A stretch of 12,921 nucleotides of DNA from Candidatus Hadersleviella danica (lineage in GTDB: Bacteria > Chloroflexota > Anaerolineae > Promineifilales > Promineifilaceae), in the NCBI GenBank assembly GCA_016711405.1, contig JADJSZ010000074.1, positions 1 through 12,921 of the forward strand, read 5' to 3'. The notes under the pieces are model-generated. The model searched no databases and was not told where the DNA came from. It saw nothing but the letters and a program-made list of their open reading frames with translations. Position 1 is the first letter of the stretch. Each line of letters begins with the position of its first letter. Of this stretch, positions 1-8,947 are shown one piece after another. A program made the position numbers and the translations under genes.

Positions 1-909
1 AAATGTCAGAACGCTTGTCTACTAATCCGGGTTAGAAATTAATTCAGGTGCACTATAAAAAGTCCACCAACAGCGCTTTCACCTGTTTAGTTATTCTCTG
101 GACATCATCTCGTTTTCTACAAAAATTCCCATTCCAAAATCGATTATTCGAAGCTGTTTGGAGTTATGCAATCATGATATTACTAGGTTTTAAATCCCTA
201 TGAACAATGGAGCTTTTAACCTCTCTTCATGAGCGTGTTTTTAGACCCCCTCCGCAACACTGATAATTAATTCAAGAGCTTTTAGCATCAAATATCCCAT
301 ATTTCTGCAAAGCTTTGTTTAAATCGAGACCTTTAAAATACCCTCCATTCGTATAAACGAGCTTTTCCAATTGGCCAGCATCGTATATTTTGATGATGCT
401 AGGGAAGTGAAGTTGGAAGCATTTTGCTTCTTGAAAAAAATCTTTCCAATTCTTTTCTCACCTTGATAAAAAGATGGGGCAAGCACCTTAACTGCAAAAG
501 GATATTCAAAGTTTGTGATTATATAGGATACATGCCCAAACCACCAGTACCTATTATTTCTTTTGTTCATAGGTCAGAGAAAATTCAAAAAGACCCTGTA
601 GTTTCTTCAAGTTCTATTTTGTTTTGTATAGGGCTTAGCGTCTTAGTAATGAAAACCCCTACGTTCTGCATAAGTTGAAAATTCATGTTTAATGTATTGC
701 CAAACTCCGGATAAATTTCTACATAACTTTAAATAAGATGGTATTAATTCTGTAAACATTGGATTAGATAGCAAGATTTTGCGGATTCTTTTGTATTCTT
801 CATCCGAAAATTCGTATTCATCGCTTGTAGCTGCACTAACTAAACCAAGTTTTAGCTTTTCCACCAATAATGCAAGGTCATCTATAGATTGTATTTCTGG
901 TAAATCCAT
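1..909 (-). pseudogene. Ser/Thr protein kinase with N-terminal abortive-infection-like domain; frameshifted, runs off the left edge
   Basis: Read on the minus strand from ATG at 909. The first ~85 residues are intact and helical (YKRIRKILL, CRNLSGVWQYIK, STYAERR). They resemble, from memory, the N-terminal domain of abortive-infection-type proteins. A frameshift near 655 leads through a linker (ITKTLSPIQNKIELEE) into a protein kinase reconstructed across several frames: glycine loop GTGG(F)GHV at 529-551, AVKVL with the ATP-binding Lys at 487-489, SIIKIYDAG, HRDLKPSNI at 176-202, IDFG with DFG at 133-141, APE at 43-51, and KRSDI at 2-16. All catalytic residues (K, D, N, DFG Asp) survive. At least six indels, mostly in A or T runs, break the frame; I infer sequencing error more than decay. 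No good ribosome site precedes the ATG. The stretch is AT-rich, unlike its neighbours, suggesting transfer. A role in phage defence is inference only. Confidence 0.8.
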
Positions 910-1065
910 ATTGCACCAAATTATTTATTTAACAATTAGAAGTAATGGGGACGGGAGGCAGAATAAGGTAAGTTTTGGTCTCATAGGCTTCAACCAATGT
1001 CACCAATACATCCAGCTTGTCTCCTCTGGGGAGCCATGCGCCGGGCGTTCAGGGGGATGATACCA

Positions 1066-1100
1066 CAAAAAAACGGCCGCTTCCTGTGGAAAACGGCCGT
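1066..1100 (-). terminator. Terminator-like hairpin on the minus strand
   Basis: ACGGCCGCTTCC (1073-1084) and GGAAAACGGCCGT (1088-1100) form a GC-rich stem with a 3-nt loop and a small mismatch. On the minus strand the stem is followed by a run of seven T, the classic intrinsic terminator layout. No minus-strand gene ends just before it, so it may block antisense transcription towards the kinase gene or be a relic of a lost gene. Confidence 0.5.
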
Positions 1101-1351
1101 CCCCCAACACCCCTCCCTTTACATGACTTCCGTCATTTTAACAGGTGACATTTATCAACTAAATTTAGGGCCATTACTCATTACCCTGAACTTAGGAAGG
1201 TGGCCAACGCCCTTCGTGCGACCCATCCAACAACCGCCCCCGTCGCACCCTGAGCCATCTTTGCGGCCGTGATTCTACCGCCCTTGCCCGCGAACACGGC
1301 CGTATCCCCCCCAAGAGCCACCCCACCTGCCACGGTACAACTAAATCTTGC

Positions 1352-1358
1352 AAGGAGG
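1352..1358 (+). promoter_or_regulatory. Ribosome binding site of the secreted protease-like gene
   Basis: AAGGAGG lies 14 nt before ATG 1373. The spacing is longer than usual, but no other start in this frame comes closer, and the ATG opens directly into a clean signal peptide. Confidence 0.7.
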
Positions 1359-1372
1359 TTCGACGAAACAAG

Positions 1373-4300
1373 ATGAAAAAAAACAGCTTCTTTTCGCTTC
1401 TCATTCTAACCCTTATCGGGCCGTTCATCCTCATTGCGCTGGGAATACCCACCCTGAACATCCCCGCCGCCACAGGAGCAAGTGCAAGTGCCGAAGACCT
1501 CGCCCCCGCGACCAATCCCCTGCCCCACCTGCCCAACGCCTCCTGCACCGATTCTGTCTCGGTTGGCGGGCACACCCTTGGCGAATGCCAAGGAACCACC
1601 TCTAACATGGGCGGCCAAACATGGACGCTCAGCGTCTACTACACCCTCGATACCAATGCAGGCGACCATTGGATTTTGACCCACACCCAAGCCGCCAATA
1701 TCTTGCCGTGGATGGAAACGGCCGCCCGAGCCTATTACGCCCAATCGGGCAAAACCTATGGCGCGGCCGTGTGTGACCGCCACATCCGCGCCAAAATCCA
1801 ACTCGGCGATGGCTGGTCGGGCATTGCATGGTGGCCAAACAGTTGCTTCATCGGGCTAGACGCGCCCATGATTCGCGGCAATGGCGGCCAAGGCACAACC
1901 CTACACGAAATGCGCCACAAATTCTTCCAATTTGCCTATGCCGATTGTGTGGACGACTGGAAGGGTGGCTATAGCGGCAACGCTGACTTTGTCGAAGGGG
2001 ATGCCGATTATGGCCCCACCACGGTGGGCGACTATGGCTATTTCAACAACAGCTATGACCCACACAAAAATATGTATGAGCATGGCTATGGCAATCGCTT
2101 CACACCCTACTACAGTGAACATGTGGCGTGGTACGCCTCGCCCAGCACCGCCCGGCGATGCCGATTACCTGAGCGAAGGCATGGTCGAACACATGGAGCG
2201 GTGCGAGCTATATGATGATTTGTACGTGGAGCGGGAAACGGTGGAAGCGTTGACCCCCTACACCTACGAGGAGTTTTTCCTCAACTTCTTTGCCGCCAAC
2301 TGGGGCTTTGATTGGGCGAATCCAGCCACCCAACCCGACCTGACCTATTTTGAGCAAGCGGCGCCCGGCGTGGCGGTGGGCAGTGTGTCGCCCGATTACA
2401 GCGTGAACTTGGCCACGACGCAAAGCTATGTGGGGCACACCACGCCCGACAAATGGGCGGGGCAGTATTACCAGTTTGCGCCACAAGCGGGCTGTGATTT
2501 TGTGATGCTGGAAGGGGATGGGGCGCATGGGGCCAAACTGGGTTGGGGCTTTATGGGAGCCAACACGGCCGCCTCCACCCTCACCTACAGCGGCTGGGTC
2601 GGCCAAGATTTTGCCCGCGTCATCGCCGGGCACGGGGTTAACAACCGCATCGCCGCCACCGTCGTCGCCTTCAGCAAACGGTACGACTACGACCTGACGG
2701 CCACCTGTGTCCAACCCCAAATCGAGATTGAGCTACCCATCAGTCCCAACCATGTCGCCTACGTCGGCGACCCGCTCAGCCCCGTGGCCTTCATGGGCTA
2801 CATTCGCGTCACCAGCAACGGCGAACCTGTGACAGGCATTCCCGCCGATTGGTTTGTGCTGGATGTGGGCGGCTCCCCCGTCACGGTAGACACCCTTTAT
2901 GAAGTAACCAAAGGGCAATATCTGGGCGTGTTTGTGCCCCCCACCAAACCCGTGGGCACCACATGGGCTAATCTACGCGCTTGCCTGAACACAACGGGCT
3001 TGTGCGATAGCAACAACAACGCCCTGCTCTATGTGCCGCCCGGCAATGTTGATATGGTGCTTCTGCACGATGCTTCGGGTTCCATGAGCGATGTGGACGT
3101 GCCCGGCGACTATAGCCGCTTGGAGCAAGCCAAACTGGCGGCGCGGCTTCTCGTTTTGCTGGCGCGAACAGGAGATAGCTATGGGATTATGGATTTCTCG
3201 GCCGCGAACAACCCGCCGGGCTGTAACCCCAACTGCCCCGCCGACAACCATATCATCTACCCCAAGACGGCCATTACCAACCCCGCCACCCAAATCCCGC
3301 TGATGCAAGCGGCCATTGACACGATGACCGCCCGCGAGTGGACCAATCTGGGGCAAGGGCTGGTGGATGCCCAACTGTTGGCACTCGGTGCGCCTTATTC
3401 CAACAACAACAAAGTGGTCACTGTGTTGAGCGACGGGGAAGAGAATATCAATCCCATGTATGATGCCGTGGCCGATACGCTTTCCGTGGTGGTGAACACA
3501 TGGGGCTTTAGTGGCGAGGCCCCCAATGATTTGTTGGCACGGATTGCGGCCGAGCAAGGCGGGGAGTTTAACTATGTTTCGACCTCGCCCGGCTCGACGC
3601 TGTGGCCAGCGACGCAAGAAGCGTTGCGAGCCGAAGCGGCCGAAGGGTTCATGGCGGCGGGGATTGCGCCCGCACAGGCGGAGGAGTTGGCAGAAGTTCT
3701 CGCCCCGTCGCTTGAGTATCTGCCCGGCGGCTTGGCCTTGGCCGATAGCTATGAGTATCTGCACACGGCCGAATCGGGCGGGGCACGGGTGATGCAAGGG
3801 GCATATACGGCCGTGGCTGAAAACATTTGGCAATACCAAAACGCCATCGTCAGCGACACCGATAGCTATCTGCTCCTCGTTTCCACCAGCAAACAGCCCG
3901 AATACGGCGGCTGTAGCGGCTGGAAACGAGACGTTGAGGTGCTTCTGCCCGGCGGCAACGAACGCCAATGGATTCCCATCTCCCCCGCAGGAACCGTGCC
4001 TGCTAACTGGGATGTGCGCAACTCCAAAGCCCCCTCCTACAGCGACGCGCTCTATGTGACCAACCCCACACCGGGGCAATGGCGCATGAGAACCAAGCTG
4101 TATTACATGGTTTGCGCCACAGAAGAGACAGAACTGGAAGAGGAGACGGCCGAACCGAACGTACCCTTGATGACCTCTGACTTTCTGATGAACGGGGCGG
4201 TGTGGGGCACCATTAACCTCGATGCCCACATTTTGCTGGAAAACGGCCAAGGGCGCATTGGCGACCCTGTGCCACTCGTGGCGACTGTGTTGCGGCGCGA

Positions 4301-5438
4301 TGGGGCAATGGCGAGTACGGCCGTGTTGGCGATGGTTGAACGACCGGGAACGAGCTTTGACCTCTTATGGCTCCACGACGATGGCCAGCACGGCGACGGC
4401 CCCGCTGGCGACGGCGTGTACGCCAACACCTACTACAAAAGCATCCTCGGTGGCGCGTACAACGTGAGCATTTTGGCGGGTGTGCCCGACCCCAGTGCCC
4501 CCGACCAATTATTGCTCCGTCTCTGGAAAGGCTCCTACTACATGGAAGGGGATTACCAAGACACCGATGATGACCGCTTCCCGCCGTGGTGGGAAGACCG
4601 CTATCCCTGCATGGATCGCACGCGCTACGACAACCCGCAGGCGGATTATGACCAAGATGGCGCGACCAACTGGCTAGAATGGGAACATGGCACCAACCCA
4701 TGTGTGGCCGACACAGATGGCGGTGGTGAGATGGACGGCTCAGAGATTAGCCACGGCCGTAACCCCCATTGGGACATTGACGACACCGTGCGCCCCATCT
4801 TCAATTGGTCAGTACGGCCGCTGAACCAAGCCATTTTGGTGCGTTGGAGCCGCCCCATTTCCTACACGCACGTCTTTATTCGCGTGGAGGACACCAGCGG
4901 CGGCGGCAATGTGTACGACGGTGGCCAAACAGGCGAGATGATGATTCCGCTCCCCAATAACGTGCTGTATGAGGTGTTGTTGTGGGGCGAAACGGAAACG
5001 GGCGAAGGGTCACCGACCGATGTGGTGACGGTGATGCCGCAGAGTGACCCCGACGCACCTTCCGGCTTCTTCCTGATTAACAATGGCGCACCAGCAACGG
5101 CCGACCAAGCGGTGAGCCTGTATGTCAATGCGTCGGATGTACCGCTGGATGGGTTGGCCGCGCCGGGTGGTGCTATCACGGCCGCCAACGACTGGACGAG
5201 CCTGAACGACGTTTCGGGCGATATTCAGATGCGTTTTGCGAATGAGATGGCTGGCCCGTGGACGGCATGGGAGCCGTATGTGGCGGCACGGCCGTGGGTT
5301 TTAACCTGTCAGCGTGGCCAAACGTGCCCCATCTATGGCCAGTTCCGTGATGCGGCGGGCAATGAGTCGCTGATTATCAGCGATGATATTTTCATCACGG
5401 GGACTACTCTATATTTGCCTATCGTGACCAAGAATTAG
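1373..5438 (+). CDS. Secreted multidomain protein: HExxH metalloprotease-like domain, vWA domain, Ca-binding repeats, YLPIV tail (one frameshift)
   Basis: About 1354 residues after correcting one extra base in the C-run near 2150-2153; the rest is one open frame. Residues 1-35 are a signal peptide (KK, then a long hydrophobic core). The next domain contains LHEMRH with HExxH at 178-182 and a possible third ligand Glu208 in FVEGDADYG, a gluzincin-like pattern; proteolysis is inferred. A vWA domain follows with all MIDAS elements: DASGSM 566-571, Thr657 (WTNLGQGL), SDGEEN 686-691. Then comes a segment HDDGQHGDGPAGDGVYANTY, typical of Ig-like domains beside vWA, an Asp-rich thrombospondin-3-like calcium-binding stretch (~1063-1130, DQDGATNWLEWEHGTNP), a fibronectin-III-like region, and the terminal LYLPIVTKN. 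It probably acts outside the cell in metal-dependent adhesion and cleavage of protein. It stands alone, with a hairpin 33 nt after the stop. Confidence 0.9.
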
Positions 5439-5471
5439 GCTGGAGTAGATTGAGGTTTATAGGGAGGGAGC

Positions 5472-5503
5472 AGTGCGACGCACTTTTAGAAGTGCGTCGC
5501 ACT
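5472..5503. terminator. Perfect 14-bp hairpin after the secreted protease-like gene
   Basis: AGTGCGACGCACTT (5472-5485) and its exact reverse complement AAGTGCGTCGCACT (5490-5503) enclose the loop TTAG. It starts 33 nt past the stop at 5438, which suits a terminator, but no T-tract follows, so it may instead be a dispersed palindromic repeat or an mRNA 3' stabiliser. Confidence 0.6.
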
Positions 5504-5571
5504 TGATATGTAACTCAAACTCACCTAACGCCTCCTCCACACCCAATTACCGCCTAGGCCAGATTTGAGTG

Positions 5572-5580
5572 TGCTACAAT
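5572..5580 (+). promoter_or_regulatory. Extended -10 promoter candidate for the glycoside hydrolase gene
   Basis: TGCTACAAT matches the extended -10 form TGnTAtAAT, 146 nt upstream of ATG 5727. There is no good -35 at the usual distance, as often in extended -10 promoters. Transcription from here would include the palindrome at 5589-5646 in the leader. Confidence 0.4.
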
Positions 5581-5588
5581 GATTGCGT

Positions 5589-5646
5589 GGTAGGGACGCA
5601 CCCTTGTGGTCGCCCTTTGAGGGCGGGCACAAGACCAGCGCCTACC
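5589..5646. repeat. Imperfect palindromic element in the leader of the glycoside hydrolase gene
   Basis: Nested inverted arms: GGTAGG (5589-5594) with CCTACC (5641-5646), CTTGTG (5603-5608) with CACAAG (5628-5633), and CGCCCT-TTG-AGGGCG (5611-5625), with internal mismatches. The shape fits a small dispersed intergenic palindrome (MITE or REP type) or a structured 5' UTR. There is one copy in this window. Confidence 0.5.
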
Positions 5647-5714
5647 TAACCACACAAAACATCTAACTTCACACCAACACCACTCTCCTAATTTGACAAG
5701 TTCACCATTCCCCT

Positions 5715-5721
5715 CAGGAGG
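5715..5721 (+). promoter_or_regulatory. Ribosome binding site of the glycoside hydrolase gene
   Basis: CAGGAGG ends 5 nt before ATG 5727, a strong site that fixes the start directly in front of a signal peptide. Confidence 0.8.
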
Positions 5722-5726
5722 CACTT

Positions 5727-7165
5727 ATGACCCAGTCCAAACTGTTTCGACTTTCCCTAACTCTGTTGTGGCCCTTGCTCTTGCTTGTGCTGTGGTGGGG
5801 GCAACACACGGCCGCCGCCCAGCCCCCCGCCAACCCCAACCTCGGCTATGGCTTTAACGTGGCCGAATGGGATAGGGCGCGCTTAGAAGGGATGGGCTTC
5901 AACTGGATGAAAGTGTTCAACGCCCCAGCGCGGCCGAATCGCTCCGCATTCTCTTGCGCGTGGAGGCCAACGCCAGCCACATGGGCAATTTAGACGGGTT
6001 CCGCCAAAGTGTGCGCGACCTTGCCCAAAACAACGGCGCTTATATTGATGCCTACGAAATCGGCAACGAAGTCAATCTCGATGCCAGCTATGGGTGGACG
6101 GCGCCCCCCATCGCGGCCAACTACACCCAACTGCTCTGCATCGCCTATGAGGAAATCAAAGCGGCCGACCCCACGGCCAGAGTGGTTTCGGCGGGGCTGG
6201 CCCCCACGGGGCGGGTGACGGGCAACTGGGAAGGGCACGCCGGCCATAACGGCCTCTACCAAGACGACCGCGAGTATTTGCTGGAGATGATTACAGCCGG
6301 GGCAGGCAATTGCCTCGATGGGGTGGGCTACCACAACTACGGTTTTAGTGCCGCTTATGATGCCACGCCCGATGTGAACGGGGGCACGGCCGCCACCAAC
6401 TGCGCCAACGGCTTCTGTTTCCGGGGCGTGGAAAAAATCTACGAGCTGATGCAAGCCAACGGCTTGGGTGCGAAAACTGTTTGGACAACGGAATTTGGTT
6501 GGCTCACCGACCCCAGCGAGGAAAATTTGGCCAGTTGCCTCAGCGACCCCGGTTGGCAAGGGCGGCAATGGCAATTGGTTAGCCAGCAAACACAGGCGGA
6601 GAACATGGTGGGGGCGTACACCTATGCGGCCGAAAATTGGCCGTGGATGGAGGCGCTCATTGGTTTCAACCTCAACTTTAACCTTGCGGACTATTACGAT
6701 GAGTGTGAACAGATGCGTTTTTACAGTGTGGCTGGCCGCCCTGCCGAAGCCGCTTTGCGCGACATGCCCAAAGCATATGAGCAAATTCCCCCCGAACTAA
6801 CCGTAGCTGGCCCAAGCCAGTGGACGATTTTGCTGGCCGAAAGTGCCCCCGCCGTGACCCGCACAGTAACCTACACCCTAGCCAACACAGGTGGCGAACC
6901 GCTCACCTACACCGTCTCGGCCGAGCCAACGGCCGAGGTCATGCCCGTGTTGACAGGCACGCTAACGGCCGTGCTTTCGCCGACGGAAACGGCCGTTTTC
7001 ACCGCCACCCTCACCACCATCAGCCGCACCGTGGGCGTTTACACAGGCACTCTTTCGATTGCCGTAGAACCAGCGCAAGAAGGCTTCCCCCGCCACATTC
7101 CCCTCCGCATTGTCATTGCCGAACAGATTTACACTGGCTATTTGCCGCTGGTCACACGGCCGTAA
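5727..7165 (+). CDS. Secreted clan GH-A glycoside hydrolase (cellulase-like) with C-terminal Ig-like domain and YLPLV tail (one frameshift)
   Basis: About 479 residues once one missing base near 5930 is restored; both halves are otherwise open. Residues 1-31 are a signal peptide (LLWPLLLLVLWW, then AAAQ). The catalytic domain begins LGYGFNVAEW and shows the clan GH-A pair: YEIGNE with the acid/base Glu115 and TEFGW with the nucleophile Glu256, a spacing normal for a (beta/alpha)8 barrel. Further barrel signs are VGYHNYGF and FNLNFN. From ~355 a beta-rich Ig/BACON-like domain follows (TVTYTLANTGGEPLTYTVS), then GYLPLVTRP at the end. It should hydrolyse a beta-linked polysaccharide outside the cell; the exact GH family and substrate cannot be told from the sequence by eye. 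It has the same tail as the upstream secreted protein but its own promoter region. Confidence 0.9.
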
Positions 7166-7204
7166 ATGAGCAGGGGGAGAGGGGAAAAACCCCTTCGCGT
7201 TATT

Positions 7205-7260
7205 GTTCTTTTGCCCTTTTGCAATAAAAATTTATTGCAAAAGCGCAAGAAAGGGCAAAG
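7205..7260. repeat. Foldback repeat, copy 1
   Basis: TTTTGCAATAAA (7217-7228), AA, then TTTATTGCAAAA (7231-7242) is a perfect 12-bp dyad. Outer arms TTGCCC (7211-7216) and GGGCAA (7253-7258) also match but are offset by an extra ~9 nt on the right. The left half with its flank is nearly identical to 10985-11008. It lies between the convergent ends of the glycoside hydrolase and the permease, so it may serve as a two-way terminator. Confidence 0.7.
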
Positions 7261-7265
7261 GGCCT

Positions 7266-8028
7266 TTACAAGTTGCTTTTGCCAAACAGGAACATGGCCA
7301 GCCACAAACTGGCCACCGTCGCCACCACCGTCACGCCCACAGCGGGGAACAGGGATTCGACGGTCATGCCTCCCAGAAACAGCCCCATATAACTAGAAGC
7401 CAGCGAAATGGGGTTCCATTTGACCAAAGCGGGGGCAATGTTGAGCAGAAGCAACACCAGAAGGGTGACGGCCGTCAAAATCAGCCCCCCAAAGCTCCCT
7501 TTGATGACCACACTAGAAAGCAAAATAAAGGCCAACACAAATGCCTCAAACAGCCAAAAGCCAATCAAGGCAAAGAGCAGATGGTCAATGACTCCATTGC
7601 CAAATAGATAGACGGTGTAGCCGTAGGTGGTGAGGGCGGAGAGGTTAGCGCGGCCGTCCACAACAGCAACGCGACTGTATATTTGGCCAAAATAACGGCA
7701 TGGCGCGACAAACCCTTGGTCAGCATGTTGAGCAAGGTTCCCCGCGCAATTTCGTTGGAGAGCATCCCCCCAAACACCAACAAAAGCACGATCATGCCCA
7801 TTTGGGTCAGGTTCTTAAAAAGCTGGCTATACGCATCCACGGCCGTTGGTTCGGGCACGGTAATGGAAACCCCCTCGATGGCCATGCTGGCCAAAATCTC
7901 GGGGTCAGCTTGGCCAACAACGGACTCATCATGCCAAAGACGAAGAACACGGCCAGCAAAATAAGGGCGCGTAGCTCTTGAGGGCTTTCAACCAGTTCTT
8001 TCTTCACAAAAGCGTAATAGCCTCTCAT
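7266..8028 (-). CDS. ABC-2 type transporter permease (YxlG-like), two frameshifts
   Basis: About 254 residues after restoring one missing base near 7890 and one near 7655. ATG 8028 begins MRGYYAFVKKEL, a short cytoplasmic start normal for ABC-2 permeases. Six or so membrane helices follow, including ALILLAVFFVFGMM, MGMIVLLLVFGGMLS, FALIGFWLFEAFVLAFILL, LILTAVTLLVLLLLN and VGVTVVATVASLWLAMFLF. The segment SNEIARGTLLNMLTKGLSR is typical of the family just after the second helix. The start is one base after the ATPase stop, so translation is coupled. It pairs with that ATPase to form an exporter or membrane-modulating ABC complex; the substrate is unknown. Length and gene order match Bacillus YxlG. 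Confidence 0.88.
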
Positions 8029-8029
8029 C

Positions 8030-8947
8030 CTACCACCTCAAAAACAACCCTTCCAAGGTTGGCTCCAGCACTTCATATTTCAGCACGATGAGTTGTTGGG
8101 CGGCGATGAAAGCGAGCAATTCACGGCCGTTGTGGCGCAAATCAGACACATAAACTGTCACGCTTGCCCCTTGGCGCTCAACGCGAGAGACAAACGGCAG
8201 TTGTTCCATTTGGGCGACCAATGCGGCCATGGCTCCCTCCGCACCATCCAATTCCAGCCCAATGGCATCGCGGCGGTAGTTGCTTTTGATGTCGGCCAAT
8301 TTGCCTTCCAAGACGAGCGAGCCTTTGTCTAAAACGCCAATATGGTCACAAATCCGCTCCACATCGGCCAAAATGTGGGTGGAAAAAACGACGGTCGTTT
8401 GCTCTTTCACCACGGCCAAAATATCCAAAATCGCTTTGCGGCCGATGGGGTCCAAAGCCGAGGTTGGCTCATCGCAAATCAACAATTTGGGTTCGTTGAG
8501 CAACGCTTGGGCAATGCCCAGCCTCTGCTTCATGCCCCGCGAAAAGCCTTGTATTTTGCGGTGGGCATCTTGGCTCAGGCCGACAATTTCGAGCAACGCG
8601 GCCGATTTTTCTCTGATTTTCGCGGCCGACATGCCCGTAATTTCGCCACACAAACGCAAGTATTCCTTGGGGTTCATATACCCATAATACTCGGGCACAT
8701 CGGGCAAATAGCCAATGTAGCGATTGGTGGGGGTGTTGCCATAAGCCACGCGCTCGCCACAAACCGTAATTTCCCCCGCCGATGGCTTGAGCAATCCCAC
8801 AATCATCTTCATGGTGGTGGTTTTGCCCGACCCATTTTTGCCGATAAATCCAAAGACGCTGTTTTCGGGCACGGCAAAGTTCAAATCATCAATGACCTTA
8901 AAATCGCCAAACTGCTTATGCACATGGCTCAGGGTTAAAACAGCCAT
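8030..8947 (-). CDS. ABC transporter ATP-binding protein (YxlF-like)
   Basis: An intact 305-residue ATPase. Walker A GKNGSGKTT at 36-44, signature FSRGMKQRL at 135-143 (in place of LSGGQ, usual in the ABC-2 drug/antibiotic-type class), Walker B LLICDEP at 155-161, D-loop SALD, and switch His191 in STHIL. The C-terminal ~90 residues form the extra domain seen in this class. ATG 8947 was chosen over upstream starts in the same open frame because it has GGAGAGGA just ahead and the family's usual N-terminus (LTLSHVHKQFG). Its A overlaps the stop of the upstream small membrane protein gene (TGATG). It powers the permease encoded next. Confidence 0.97.
   Translation of the reverse strand: MAVLTLSHVHKQFGDFKVIDDLNFAVPENSVFGFIGKNGSGKTTTMKMIVGLLKPSAGEITVCGERVAYGNTPTNRYIGYLPDVPEYYGYMNPKEYLRLCGEITGMSAAKIREKSAALLEIVGLSQDAHRKIQGFSRGMKQRLGIAQALLNEPKLLICDEPTSALDPIGRKAILDILAVVKEQTTVVFSTHILADVERICDHIGVLDKGSLVLEGKLADIKSNYRRDAIGLELDGAEGAMAALVAQMEQLPFVSRVERQGASVTVYVSDLRHNGRELLAFIAAQQLIVLKYEVLEPTLEGLFLRW

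Larger units (their letters stand above)
910..1372. other. Gene-free leader region between the kinase gene and the secreted protease-like gene
   Basis: I see no convincing gene here; the short open frames lack family signals. The region marks the change from AT-rich to GC-rich DNA (around 950). It holds a hairpin built on CGGCCG (1073-1100), an 11-base motif ACAGGTGACAT at 1141-1151 that recurs upstream of the ABC operon, a 10-bp palindrome CTAAATTTAG at 1159-1168, and a further ACGGCCGT near 1295. The plus-strand promoter of the 1373 gene should lie here, but I cannot pick a clear -35/-10 pair. The leader would be long if the promoter is near 1150. Confidence 0.5.

Noticed and set aside
997..1272. 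A 91-codon plus-strand open frame in the gene-free region
   Set aside because: It runs through the hairpin at 1073-1100, has no ribosome site and is low-complexity Pro-rich sequence.
2973..4250. A 425-codon open frame on the minus strand
   Set aside because: It lies wholly inside and opposite the secreted vWA protein gene, is rich in His, Gly and Arg with no family motif, and is a shadow of GC-rich codon use.
5694..5699. TTGACA as a -35 box close to the glycoside hydrolase start
   Set aside because: The matching -10 position falls on the ribosome site and contains no TATAAT-like sequence.
5990..6784. A 264-codon open frame on the minus strand
   Set aside because: Antisense to the glycoside hydrolase catalytic domain, whose motifs are clear; the shadow has none.
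8342..8938. A 198-codon open frame on the plus strand
   Set aside because: Antisense to the intact ABC ATPase, with no ribosome site or recognisable domain.
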